From Pontederia crassipes (taxonomy: Eukaryota; Streptophyta; Magnoliopsida; Commelinales; Pontederiaceae): a stretch of 64,000 nt of DNA. The stretch lies in NCBI GenBank assembly GCA_030549335.1, contig JAUKPH010000026.1, positions 310,001 to 374,000 of the forward strand. Direction: 5' to 3'. Shown here piece after piece: positions 20,779 to 31,424 of the stretch; position 1 is the first letter of the stretch, and each line of letters begins with the position of its first letter. The notes beneath the pieces are model-generated. The model saw only the letters and a program-made list of their open reading frames with translations, was not told the origin of the DNA and made no database searches. Made by a program: the position numbers and the translations under genes.

Positions 20779-23700
20779 TGATCACTTGCTGATCACTATA
20801 TGATTCTAATCCATTTTAGATGAAATTCATACATATGGAGTCCCACTTTTACCTATTTTTGGGCCAATTATACTTGGAATGCAAACATTGTGATAACTAG
20901 TTGATATTCCTCATTTCATACTTAATTCCATGTGCATAGAGGTTCTGAAATGCCAAAATCCATTAATATTTAAATTCTATGCCAAGTTATCATTTTGAGG
21001 ACAAGTTATCATTCCTAAGTGTCAAGTTATCATTATTTTGAATGAACTTATTTTCAATGATTTTCTTGCCCTAAATCCATCATTATCATGTATAAATCAT
21101 ATTTGGATAGTCACATCTCAACTTGTGCAAAGTTTTAAGTCCATTTGAACAAGTTATCATTTTTCAAGTGCCAAGTTATCGTTAAAGGGCAATTCTGTCA
21201 TTTCGACATGAAAAACCATTAATACTGCACAAGGACCTTAAGCAATCATCTTATTATTGTTCTAACTCATTGCTGGTCAAATTTCATCACATTTGGATAA
21301 TCACAACTCAAGTTATGACAAGTTATCGTTTTTAAGTCATATAAGTTATTGTTTTTGGGGCACTCAAGTTATCACTTTTAGGAATCTCATTCATATTTGA
21401 TTTCTGACCTCACTCACTTGTCACTCTAATCAATTTGATGCCTGAAATGCTTTGAACCACCCATATTAGGACATTTTCTAAGATTTCCATAAAGTTATCA
21501 TTCCGGGCCCTTGAATTCATTCATATCGATACAAGTTTTCATTCTTGCACAACACATAAACCCATCTGATAATTGAACTAGTTACCAGCATTATCCTAAT
21601 CCTTATTTGTCAAAATACTACTCAAGAGCTTTGATGCTTGCTGTTTGGGTTTTTGTAGCAAGAAGAAAAGGTGGCCAAAAGGTGGAAAAAGTAGAGGGGA
21701 CCACTACTTTTTCCTGCACAAAAGGGAAGCTGTCACTGCTGGAATTTTTGCAGATGGATAGGTGGCTTAATTAGGAGGATTAGGACATTTAGATGCTGAT
21801 CAAAGGGTGGAAAGGAGTGATATATAAGCTGGATTTTTCTGGAGGAAAAAGGAGGCTGGTCATTCAAGGGTTTGGAGCAAGGCAAGGAAGGGGGCTGCTG
21901 GATTTTGGGAGCTATTGCCGAGAGCTTGAAGGAACCATGAATTGTATCTGTTTCTTATCTCATTTCATGTCAAATCTTGTAATTATGAGGAGCTAAACTA
22001 CATTTCTTCTAGGATAGGGTAGTAGTTTATATTAGTTTTGGATGGATATGGACTTATTTGTAATCCTGCACTGAAATCAATTCTGGTTTTCAGATTTTAG
22101 AACTTTTCTGCACTGATTCATGTTATCATTAGATCCATTGTAAACCATGATTGAGATGTGTTATTTGATCTAATCACCTTTCAGAATGCATTAAGAGATA
22201 AAGTCAGATTTCTGGATTCCATTTAGTTGCAAATCTGATTTCTGAATTTGGTTTCCTGAAAATCTGATTTCCTATTTTTTCTGAATCTGATTTCCTGAAC
22301 TGCAGAATCTGTTTGTTACTCTCAACCTGATTAATTGAGCCTTTGGAATGTTGGTATTGTCCCTATCTTATTCAGAAATGAATCAAGATTGTTTGGGCAA
22401 TCATTTGACTCAAACCAGATTTTCCACTGATTCCTGAACAGAAATCAGAAATCTGATTTTTCTGGTTTTACATTTCTGAAATCTGATTTGTTATAAATCT
22501 GATCTTGTCATTTGAAGACCCTATTTGTATTTATAACTGAGAAGTTATCATTTGGTCTAACCCTTGTTCAGAAATGAATCAAGAATCAATGCCAAGTTCT
22601 AGATACAAACCCAATTAGAATTCTGATTTCTACTTTCTGAAATCTGATTTTTCTGAAATATGAATTCTGGTTTTCTTGGGCTGTTTGAATATGATTGTCA
22701 TTGGGGATTGAATTAATTGAACAACTGAGAGGTTAACATCTATCCCAATCTTGTTCAGAAATGAATTGAGAAGCTTTGACATTCCTATGATTCAAATCTG
22801 ATTTAGTTTTTCCTGATTTGAATGAGTTGAATGAGTTGAATGAGTTGCTGATTTCTGGTTTCCTGAAATTCCTGAAATCTGATTTCCTGGGTTTTTGGAT
22901 CTGATTGTCATCAAGGATTGGATAATTGAATAGTTGAGAGGCTAATATATGCCCTGATCTTATTCAGAAATGAATCAAGATCATTGACAATTCAGAATTC
23001 AAATCTGATTTTTCCAAAATCTGATTTCTTAGTTTGATTCTAATTCTATTTTCTGATTGTTTGGAATCTGATTTGCCAATTGTTGATCCCTATTTTATTC
23101 AAATCACTGAGAGGTGTACTCTAGGAATCCCTTGCAGTCCAGAGATGGGTCAAGGGGCGTTTGGCAAACTTGAATTCCATCAATCAACATTGCTGATTTT
23201 TTCAGAAATGCTGATTTCTATTTTCTCATTTAATTAACTTCTGATTTCCATTGTCAACCCTCATATTAATCCACTACTGAGAGGTAGTCTTAAGGGCTTC
23301 TTTGAGATCCAGAGATGGGCCAAGGAGCAATGAGAATTATGAACTCATGTGGCCATATGTTTTGCATTTCCAATTGAGTGTGTTTGTGTGGATTTCAATT
23401 TATTTTGCAACCGAGAGGTTGACTTTGAATCTCCCTTGAATTCAGAGATGAATCATGGAACACAAGCACCATTATTGAGTATATTTTATCCTGGTTTGGT
23501 TGATTGGAATGATTCCATCTTTTTATGATTGCAAATGCAAGTTATCATTCCAAACTTCCTTGGATTGCAAAAAATCAGCATTGAATCTTTCTTTTGAGCC
23601 CAATGATAACTTGATTTTCAGTGAGGACCCTCTTTTGATTCAACCTAGCTAACAATTATATAATCATATATTGCTTAGTTAGATGCCAATTGAGCTGTGG

Positions 23701-24141
23701 GAACAACCATTTTCAAGTTGAATCAAAAGTTGGACATTTAGTGATATCTTGTTCCATTCCATCCTTAATTAATTTAGATGAACCCCAAATCCTAGAAGAA
23801 CCTTTCTCATAGATAGTTAAACCTTTTTAGACTTCATTCTAGCATTTATAATTCAGTTTTGATAAATTTCCAAAACCCAAAAATCTGTTATCATTTCACT
23901 TTCTATAAAAAAATCTGTTTTCACTATTCATTAAAAATCTATTTTTAGCCACTTAAGTAGAACTAATCTAGATTGTTTTAGGGTGTTTTAGACTTCAAAT
24001 TCTTGTGGATACGACAACCTGAGTCTACTACAACTTACCTATGCACTTGCAGCTAGTGAGTTGGGAGACCAAAAAAATGAAAAATTGACATTTTCTTAAA
24101 TTTCAGCAAGTTATCACTAGAAAACCCAAATATCACTATCA
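20779..24141 (+). repeat. 3' LTR of the LARD-like element
   Basis: Near-identical to 13948-17301, from TGATCACTTGC to ATATCACTATCA. Differences are scattered substitutions and small indels, for example an extra 'gaatgagtt' unit near 22820-22840. The TATA-like box is at 21820-21827. After 24141, element C coding resumes. Confidence 0.93.
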
Positions 24142-24540
24142 GTAGAGGGAAGTGGTTTCATCTCTACCTATGTTGTCTTAGACGACAGAAGCTCAAGTCC
24201 AATTGTCGGGTCTTTGTATCCAAGCTTGTGGTTTGAGGAAGATGGGCGCATTTCATCATCTTGAACTTCAGGACAACTGCTTTCTTCAAGGCTCGATGGT
24301 TTCCCGAGTATCGTCAATAACTCTTTGCATTCTTTCGAAGTGGAGATGGCTATCTCTTCTTTTTCGATCAAGCAATTCCTCAATGGGTCATCAATTAGCA
24401 TGAGGTTCAGTACCTCTTTAACTGTCGAATCCACTATGTCTTCGACTTCATTTACATCAGATATACTTGGGTGCTTCATTGTTCGGGTAAGATCGAATTC
24501 AATAGTTTCATCTCCAAGCTGGCAACACAGCTTCTCGTTC
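24142..24540 (-). pseudogene. Athila pol linker between protease and RT (element C, part 1)
   Basis: 24479-24168 encodes an acidic linker ('MKHPSISDVNEVEDIVDSTV', 'EECKELL'-like, 'KPLPS'-type end). It is the stretch that joins protease to RT in Athila polyproteins and has low sequence constraint. It rejoins 13947 across the large element: '...KPLPS' continues into 'TLRYEFLGP'. Confidence 0.75.
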
Positions 24541-25294
24541 CTCTGACATAGATTGTGGCAATGAATGGCCTTCCTCGGACAAAGGGGGTGTTCGTATCCT
24601 CTTCCATATCCAATATGACAAAGTCGGAAAGCATGAAGAACTTTCCCACTTTGATTGGAGCATCTTCAATGATACCTTGGGGGTGCTTAATTGATTGATC
24701 AACAAGTTAGAGAATCATATTGGTTGGCTTCATTTATGCTGTCCCCAATTGCTAACACATCGATAAAGGTATTAGACTCACATTGGCTCCAAAGTCACAC
24801 AACACTTTGTTCACTTTCAAATTTCCTATTTCACAGGGACGGAGAAGCTCCTAGGATCTTTCAATTTCGGTGGTAGCTTATTCAGGATGGCTGCACTTCT
24901 ACCATCAGAGCTACCATTTCTTGGGCATCAATTTTTCTTTTCTTGGATAGGATTTCCTTAAAGAATCGAGCATATGTTGGCACCTATTGAATAGCTTCCA
25001 CAATCTTAAGTACCTCCATGGTCTGACTACTTACTAGCCTTTGTGGAAAAGGCAAATATCTGGGATTGATTGGCTTCCCTTCTTATCTTTTTGCTTTTGA
25101 ATTTGAACTTCAGGGGTATTAGCAGTAGTTGGAGTTATGGAGTTCGGTTCAGCAGTTATCTCTTTGTCCTTAGAAACTGATTCCATTGTCTCTATAGGGT
25201 GTTCAACTTCTATGGGGGGACTCCGGGATCTTCCCACTCAGTAGTACCACAGCTTGACAGTGTTCTCAAGGATTCTATTCGGGCTATCGTGGAA
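24541..25294 (-). pseudogene. Athila protease and Gag-protease linker (element C)
   Basis: Readings in broken frames include 'LCDFGANVSLIPLSMC' (catalytic Asp in D-F-G-A) near 24770-24810. 'KHPQGIIEDAPIKVGKFFML' and 'DFVILDMEEDTNTPFVRGRP' lie near 24570-24690. Upstream (25237-25034) is the hydrophilic linker 'EVEHPIETMESVSKDKEITA'. Stops and frameshifts are present. Position and motifs match element A's protease at 10218-10586. Confidence 0.82.
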
Positions 25295-25299
25295 ATCTA

Positions 25300-27524
25300 T
25301 GTTGTGGAGATTTATGGCCTATATTTTCACTATTGTTTCGCATGCACATAGTATCTATTATATAATTATTTACATATGCATGGCACTAATTCACTGCATT
25401 TTCAAATGTTATCCACATAAACATTCATTCGCATATTACCACTAAAATTTATTCTTGCTAGCTTGAGAATTCACTTGGATAAATGTCCCTTTCTGTAGGG
25501 CGCTGACGAGCTCCACGGAATGAAGTAGAGCGTATGAACTACACTTTGTTGTTCGCATCAAGGAATGGTGGATCACTTTCGGTCTGAGGAAGAGGCCAAA
25601 CAACCAAACAGCAAACACCATATGTAATTTGGGGACCAGCCAACTCCTTCACCTCCCTAGTGCAAAGAAGCTTACCAAGCGGCAGGGACCACAGAAACGT
25701 TGTCAAGATGCAAGCAGTAGTAGAGAGCCAAATAAAGAAGGAGAGGAAAAGAAACGACAATAAGCAGAGGTCGACAGGCAGAGGAGGAGGAATGGATATA
25801 AAATGAGGAGAAGTTGTAAGCAGATGGAGGAGAAGATTCTGGGAGGTAGACAGAGAGATGAGAGAAGAAAAGAATAGAGAATTGAAAAACAATGCCTTTG
25901 GCAATTCGTGGAGAGATGTGTCTTCTCCACATAAACTGTAACTAACTGGTCCCCCGGAGGTGCTTATGTGATTTGGGATGCATGTTCTTTAAATGCATTT
26001 TATTTTGACGATTTTCATGATCAATATCGAGTGTTAAGCTTTTTTGCATTTTCAATGTCATTAGCTTGATCCCTATTTCATTTGTTCAACTCTTTATCTT
26101 TTTGGATATGTGCATAGATTTGAGTTTGTGAACTATCTTCACCCTGCACCCCTAACCATAGGGACGTTAGAGGCTTCATCGCGACCCAACGTGGACAAAT
26201 CAAGCCTGAGTGAAGATAGTTCCTTGTGTGGTTTTCATTTTTTCCGCATAGCTGTAAGCCAAGAGGAGTTCTCCGAACCATTGCTACCCTACACCCCTGA
26301 CCACAGGGACGTTATAGGCTCCATCATGACCAAACGTGCAGAAACTAAGCTCAAGGCGTGCAGTGGTTCGTAGTTTAGGTTTTCATAGAATCAGCAATGG
26401 AATTCTTCATAGTTTGGTTTAGATGTCATTCACTCTTTGATGTGTGACCTGAAAAGGGTAGGCGTATTCTAGATTTTTGGCAATAAACGGCCGCATTGAG
26501 TTGGAGGTTTGGATCATCTTAAACGGATCCCAATGTGTTCGCACATTTCACCGTTGTTACTATCGATTTCTTTCTATTCTTGAAGGCTTAACCAAGATGG
26601 AATATTCTTCAAACCTCACTCGAAATCAGTGACCCAAGTAGGGTAGAAAAGAAGTGAGTCATTTCTGAAAGACTTCTAGTAAATCCTAGTTCATATTATT
26701 CGAATCGAATTTTCCTCCTCCTCCAAAATGTCTAAACCGTCTCGCAGACACTAGTATCTTGCATTTAACCCGGGAGGGTCATCTGTATTCCACTAAGGCA
26801 AGCATGAGGCGACCGTAGCCTCCTTCCCTTAGGTGTATTTCTTTCGAATGTCTGATACTCAGTGGATACGAGACCTAAACTCAAATCCTGAATGAAGTAA
26901 TGCTCAATTCATGCTTTATGCAAATTCTTTTCATGCATGCAGCCACTGACTTTCCACCAACACCAATGTGTGGGTGCAGAGTGGAGTGTCTTTATTATCA
27001 AGACTGACCAAATACGCGTGTGAAAAGGGCACTCGGTTGTTTTATTCATATCATTTCAAGCTAAAGAATTTTGAATCCTATAACAAAAAAGCACCTCCCA
27101 TAAGACCTCAGCACGTGTCTTTCATTGGTTCTCTTGTACATTTCTTAATACTAACTGTTGTCTTCACATTTTTTCCTCTTTACATTTCTAAAACCACAAA
27201 AACAATGAGTTCTTTTTTTCACAACGCTATTTCTCTTCCACATTTTCAGCATTTACTTTTCTTGCCGACTTTGCTCCAAAGGATTTCTCAAAAATTTCAC
27301 AAACACCGCTTCTTTATGGATCGAACCTCTAGCACTACAATGATGCACCGTACGCTTGCGGATCGCATTTCGATAGTATAGAGAGATTATAAATTTTAAA
27401 ATTTTAATTCGATATATTCTTGTGTTCAAGAGTAACACGCCTAAGTATTGGGTAGACCTACGTCTCAGAGGTCTACGCCTCCCCTTTTCATGTGATATTC
27501 TCTATACACACTTCATGCGAATCA
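25300..27524 (+). mobile_element. Solo LTR, same family as element C LTR, opposite strand, TSD ATCTA
   Basis: Starts TGTTGTGGAG and ends ...CATGCGAATCA, with perfect 5-bp flanks ATCTA at 25295-25299 and 27525-27529. It aligns in reverse orientation along its whole length with 29243-31424: the 'gtagggcgctgacgagct' block near 25496, 'ctgtaactaactgg' near 25935, and the 'tggatcgaacctctagcactacaatgatg' area near 27317. It lies between Gag and protease of element C, which rejoin when it is removed. Diverged, non-coding. Together with 29243-31424 it forms a ~2.2-kb inverted repeat with a 1.7-kb spacer. Confidence 0.9.
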
Positions 27525-27529
27525 ATCTA

Positions 27530-29000
27530 CATTGTGGTAGGGAAGTGGAAGAGGCCAGTTGAGCAATTTGACTTTCGAGAATCTTGTTATGAGCAACCAG
27601 GGCTTCTACTTTCTCAAATAGTTATTTGACATTGTCGTTCTGACCTTCTTGTTGCTTAAGCATATTCTGCATCATCCTTTTTCACATGACCATTCTTGAT
27701 AGTTCAAGTTGAGCTGACAACGTCAACTGTTTTGGAGGAGGAGGCAGTTGTATTGTCAAATTTGATTGCTTGTTTAAGAACTGATACGACTATAGGCCTT
27801 GTCTAGGTTGTACTTGATTATGTGGCGGCCGATTGTAATTGTACCCTCCATTTGGAAAACTAGAGTGATTTTGAGTTCTCATCCAGGGTTGCCTCGAGTT
27901 AATTTAGTTCTTGTTAACCCCCATTGCGTTTAGGAAATAAGGGGCCACTACATTGGCTTGATCTTGCACGGCGTTGATAGCTTCTCCTTTTAGCTCTGGG
28001 CAATCGAAACTTGTATAATGGGCCGACTGGCATTGTATGCAGGTTGCTCTGAGCATTAGATAGGGGCTAGGAACTCCTGATTCCAAACCAAAAATGTCAG
28101 TTGATGGATCTCCTTTTTTACAATTCGTAAGTGATGGTGCCCTAGCTGCTGGCTATTGACGTCGCTGGCTTTGATCTGTTTTCCCTTTGTTGTTGAAGTC
28201 AGTTTCTAAAATTCTGGGCAACTTTCTCTATCACCTCATACCCTTCATTTGCGTTCTTCGCCATGAATGTTCCTCTGGCGGCTGAGTCTTGGCAAACTTT
28301 TGATTCTACGGTTAAGCCATTATAGAACATCTACACTATAGTCCACTTTTGAAAACCATGGTGTGGGTAGAAACTAATCATGTTGGTGTAACGCTCCTAG
28401 GCTTCATGTACAGGCTCTTTGTCATACTGGTAAAAAGAAGTTATTATGTTTCTCATTTCGACAATTTTCCCTTGTGGAAAGAACCTAGTAGGAAAGGATG
28501 TTACTAGGTGTTTTTTATTGGGTGCTATAGACTAAATCCATACTTTGGCTTTGTCCCTCGATGAGAATGGAAATAGTCCAAGCCTCACAGCATTTGTAGT
28601 GACATTGGTACATCTGAAGGTGTCATTGAGTTCCAAAAGGGTTATCAAATATTGACTTGGGTCTTTGTTTGCCATCCCACCGAAGGCATCATGCCCTAGT
28701 ATAGAGATGATTGCTGGATTGATCTGATAGTGGTTTGCAAAAATCTCTGGCCTTCTGATTCCAGTTGCAATTCCTACAACAGATAGCGTACAAAATTATT
28801 GCAAGGGGTGAAGTGTGTTCTGGTCTTCGGCTTCCATGTTCTAATTCAGATTTCTTCCTCCCTATTGGGAGCGGGTCATCTAACTCTAAGTCTTCTTTGT
28901 AAATTCTGAAGATTCTCAAGGCCAAAGTTTGATCCTAAACAAGGTCATGAGATTTCCCCTTCAGAGATTTCTAAAAAAATTTGTTCAGCGCTTGACATAA
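27530..29000 (-). pseudogene. Athila Gag remnant (element C)
   Basis: The minus strand from about 28740 reads 'INPAIISILGHDAFGGMANKD', 'LNDTFRCTNVTTNAVRLGLF', 'MRNIITSFYQYDKEPVHEA', 'MFYNGLTVESKVCQDSAARG': the plant retrotransposon Gag domain. A zinc-knuckle-like C-x2-C-x3-H-x5-C (CIQCQSAHYTSFDC) lies near 28008-28050. The Gag tail 'NNRPPHNQ'-like to 'ILESQIAQLASSTSLPQ' ends near 27537. Several stops (for example after 'KVWI' and 'VHEA') disable it. Confidence 0.87.
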
Positions 29001-29217
29001 AACTTTGGTTAGTGGGTTAGTGAAGCAAAAGTAAAAGCAAGTTCCTGGAACAAAAGAAAGATGCTTAGAAAGCAACAATTATACAAGTCTAAGAAAATGT
29101 AAAGCAAAATGTGAAAAGTGTGAAAACATTTTAGACATATAATACAGAGTTTTTAGCATGGATGTTCCGAGCATGGTGCAACACGCTATCGAAAGTATCG
29201 AACAAAAGAATACGTGT
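29001..29217 (-). other. Leader of element C (no gene seen)
   Basis: The region between primer site and Gag start. It is A-rich on the displayed strand, with no clear reading frame. Confidence 0.5.
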
Positions 29218-29235
29218 TCCCCAGCAATGGTGTCG
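29218..29235 (-). other. Decayed tRNA-Asp primer-binding site (element C)
   Basis: Plus-strand TCCCCAGCAATGGTGTCG against the expected TCCCCGGCAACGGCGCCA. Four of the five differences are C/T or G/A transitions. It sits 7 bp from the LTR terminus at 29243. Confidence 0.8.
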
Positions 29236-29242
29236 AAAACTT

Positions 29243-31424
29243 TGACTCGCATAAAGTGTGTATAGAGAATGTCACGTTAAATGAAACTGGCACTCTTAAT
29301 ATGGCGACGTTACGTATGAGGGGCGTGAGCCTCCAAGATGTATATCTACCCTTTACACTAGCATATTGCTCTTAGACACAAAAGGAGATGTCAAATAAAG
29401 TTTTAAAATTTATAATCTCTCTACACTATCAAAATGCGATCTGCAAGTACATGGACCATCATTGTAGTGCTTGAGGTTCGATCCACAGGGAACCACATCA
29501 CGAAACCTTCAAAAAATTCTTCGGAACTAACTAGGTGCTGAAACCAAGAGCTGAAAACACGATTAAAGGAATCCCACGATGAAATAACAAGCAAGGGAAA
29601 TATAAAAGATTAAATGTTTTTGTTGTTTTCAAAATGTTGAAATAACACGGAGACAAGTATAAATCTAGGGAATGCAAGGCAATCAATAAAGTTGTAAGTT
29701 GAGGGCTTACGGGAGGTAGTTTTACTTATAGTAATTGTTCTCCTATTCAGTTTGATATGAGTAAAAGTAACTGAATGATCGTTCATGTGTGTATGGTTAA
29801 CTTGAAAGTAAAGACACTCAATTCACCTACGACATCTCATGCTCATAGGTGATCTATGTTGCACATGTGAAGGGGTTTATAGACCTAGTGTCATTCGTCA
29901 CTCTCGTGCACGATGCCCCAGTACATAAATTAAGCTTTCCTTTCTTTATTGAGCTAAAACTCTGCGACAACCTGACATTAAGCGTTCAAAAGAAATAAAC
30001 TGAGGATGGGACAGCTACGGTCGGCTTCGCTCGCCTCAGAGCAATGAAGATTTCCTCTCAAGTAGAACGTATAGATATAAGATGTCACGAGAAATGTTCA
30101 AACGATTTAAGGGGGAAACTAATCCGAAAACACAACTCATAATCACTGAGAGTTTTTCAGATGTACTATCCTTCGACATACGCCCTCTCTGTTCATCAAC
30201 GACGATTGAGGGTTGAAGATTTTCCCTCTCTGGTAGAAGCTCTCAAAATTAGAAGAGAATTGGGGATAACAATGGTGAAGCGAATAGAAGAAGGAAAAAT
30301 CATGCACACACATGCACTTCAAGCCCGTATAACATGGTCTGATCTCTATCTCACTATAGTCATTTATTGCCAGAATCTCAAAATATGCACATCCCTTTCG
30401 GGAGTCAGGCTAGAGAATGCAATGACATCAAACCCTAAACTATAAACCCTAAATCAGGTAAGAAAGAACTACCATTTCCATTGTCATATAAAATACGAAC
30501 TAAGAATCACTATCGCTGGTGCTTGATGCCTCTATGTACGATTGTGCCTAGAATATCCCTATGATCGGGGGGCGAGACAAAGATGATTCAAAAGCTCAAT
30601 CTGAACAAACGTTCAAGAGGTTAAAGATGTGCGATATGACTAATATAAAAAATAGATACCATTAAACAAAAATTGAAGCTCAACATCTAGTCTAGTCTAT
30701 CAAAACAGCAAAGTGAAATGCAAACAGAGGCAAGCACATCAGCCCAAAACACATAATACACCTCCCAGCCTCAGCAGCGCCAGTTAGTTATAGCTCATTG
30801 AGGACCTAAAGACATCGTATGAAATGACCATCAAACAAGACATTGTTTTCCCCCAATTCTTCCAACACTTTGTTCTCTTCCCTACCGATGATAGAATTCC
30901 CTTGGAATCAGAAAAGTTCCCTAAATGTGCCTCCCTTCTTTTCATTGCTCTACTCCTTTCTTATATGCTCGTCTCCTTTCGTCCTCTTCTTATCCTACTG
31001 CATCGCAGCTTTTGCCTCCCCTCCTACTATTGTGGTCCCCTCTCTCAAAGGAAGCTTCCTTGCTCTAGTAAGTGAAAGAGCTGGGTGGTCCCCCCGGTGT
31101 CGGTTGGTGCTTATTGTTGGTTCAATCGGTCTTTATCTTTGCCTTGAAGCAAAGCACCTTCCTTGATGCAAAGACTAGCGCATAGTATCCGGCCTACTCC
31201 ACTCCATCCGCCGAGCTTCGTCGGCTCCCTACATGAATACTCATTTCATCAAGCATTTTTACAGCAAATGAATAAGAATGATGTACGAACAAGTTTGATG
31301 CGAAGATTGCTTGAAACATGCTCAATTAATGTTGTGCATTCATTTGTAAAAGAAATAGGCATGTTGTAGGTGCAAAATACATGCAAAATAGTATTGTAGA
31401 TGTATAAATAAATTCTCCAGATCA
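29243..31424 (-). repeat. 5' LTR of element C
   Basis: On the minus strand it starts TGATCTGGAGAATTTATTT at 31424 and ends ...ATGCGAGTCA at 29243, next to the primer site. Full-length similarity to the plus-strand solo LTR 25300-27524 fixes both ends. The block 'tggatcgaacctcaagcactacaatgatg' near 29450-29480 (minus) matches a conserved segment near the 3' end of other Athila LTRs here. No gene; open stretches in 30820-31370 are LTR sequence. Confidence 0.88.

Larger units (their letters stand above)
13948..24141 (+). mobile_element. Large non-autonomous LTR retrotransposon (LARD-like), 10.2 kb
   Basis: Two LTRs of 3354 bp (13948-17301) and 3363 bp (20779-24141) differ at only roughly 1-2% of sites by eye, so insertion was recent compared with its host element. 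A tRNA-Asp primer site follows the 5' LTR and a polypurine tract precedes the 3' LTR. Flanks are GTTGA (13943-13947) and GTAGA (24142-24146), one base different. The 3.5-kb internal region has one long interrupted reading frame and no Gag core, protease, RT, RNase H or integrase. It must rely on an Athila relative for mobility (inference). Athila-like traits are the primer site, post-pol stem-loop and polypurine context. Confidence 0.93.
13556..31424 (-). mobile_element. Athila element C (minus strand), multiply interrupted
   Basis: Reading down in coordinate: 5' LTR (31424-29243), primer site, Gag (29000-27530), [solo LTR], Gag-protease linker and protease (25294-24541), [10.2-kb element], RT N-terminus (13947-13556). 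Coding sequence rejoins across both insertions. Across the solo LTR, Gag tail '...QIAQLASSTSLPQC' continues into a degraded 'NP-E-H-C-Q-A-V..SGK' linker. Across the large element, 'PLPS' continues into 'TLRYEFLGPNFTYPIIVNSA'. The element ends in RT, where element A begins. The bases outside its 5' LTR are ATGAC (31425-31429). Confidence 0.85.

Noticed and set aside
13943..24146. Doubt that the 10.2-kb element is a true insertion because its flanks differ (GTTGA/GTAGA)
   Set aside because: Coding sequence of element C reads through the site once the element and one copy of the 5-mer are removed, so a single later mutation in one copy is the simpler explanation.
25539..25932. Three overlapping minus-strand open frames in the solo LTR, Leu/Ser-rich
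   Set aside because: They reflect purine-rich LTR sequence on the plus strand. The equivalent stretch of the element C LTR does not keep the same frame.
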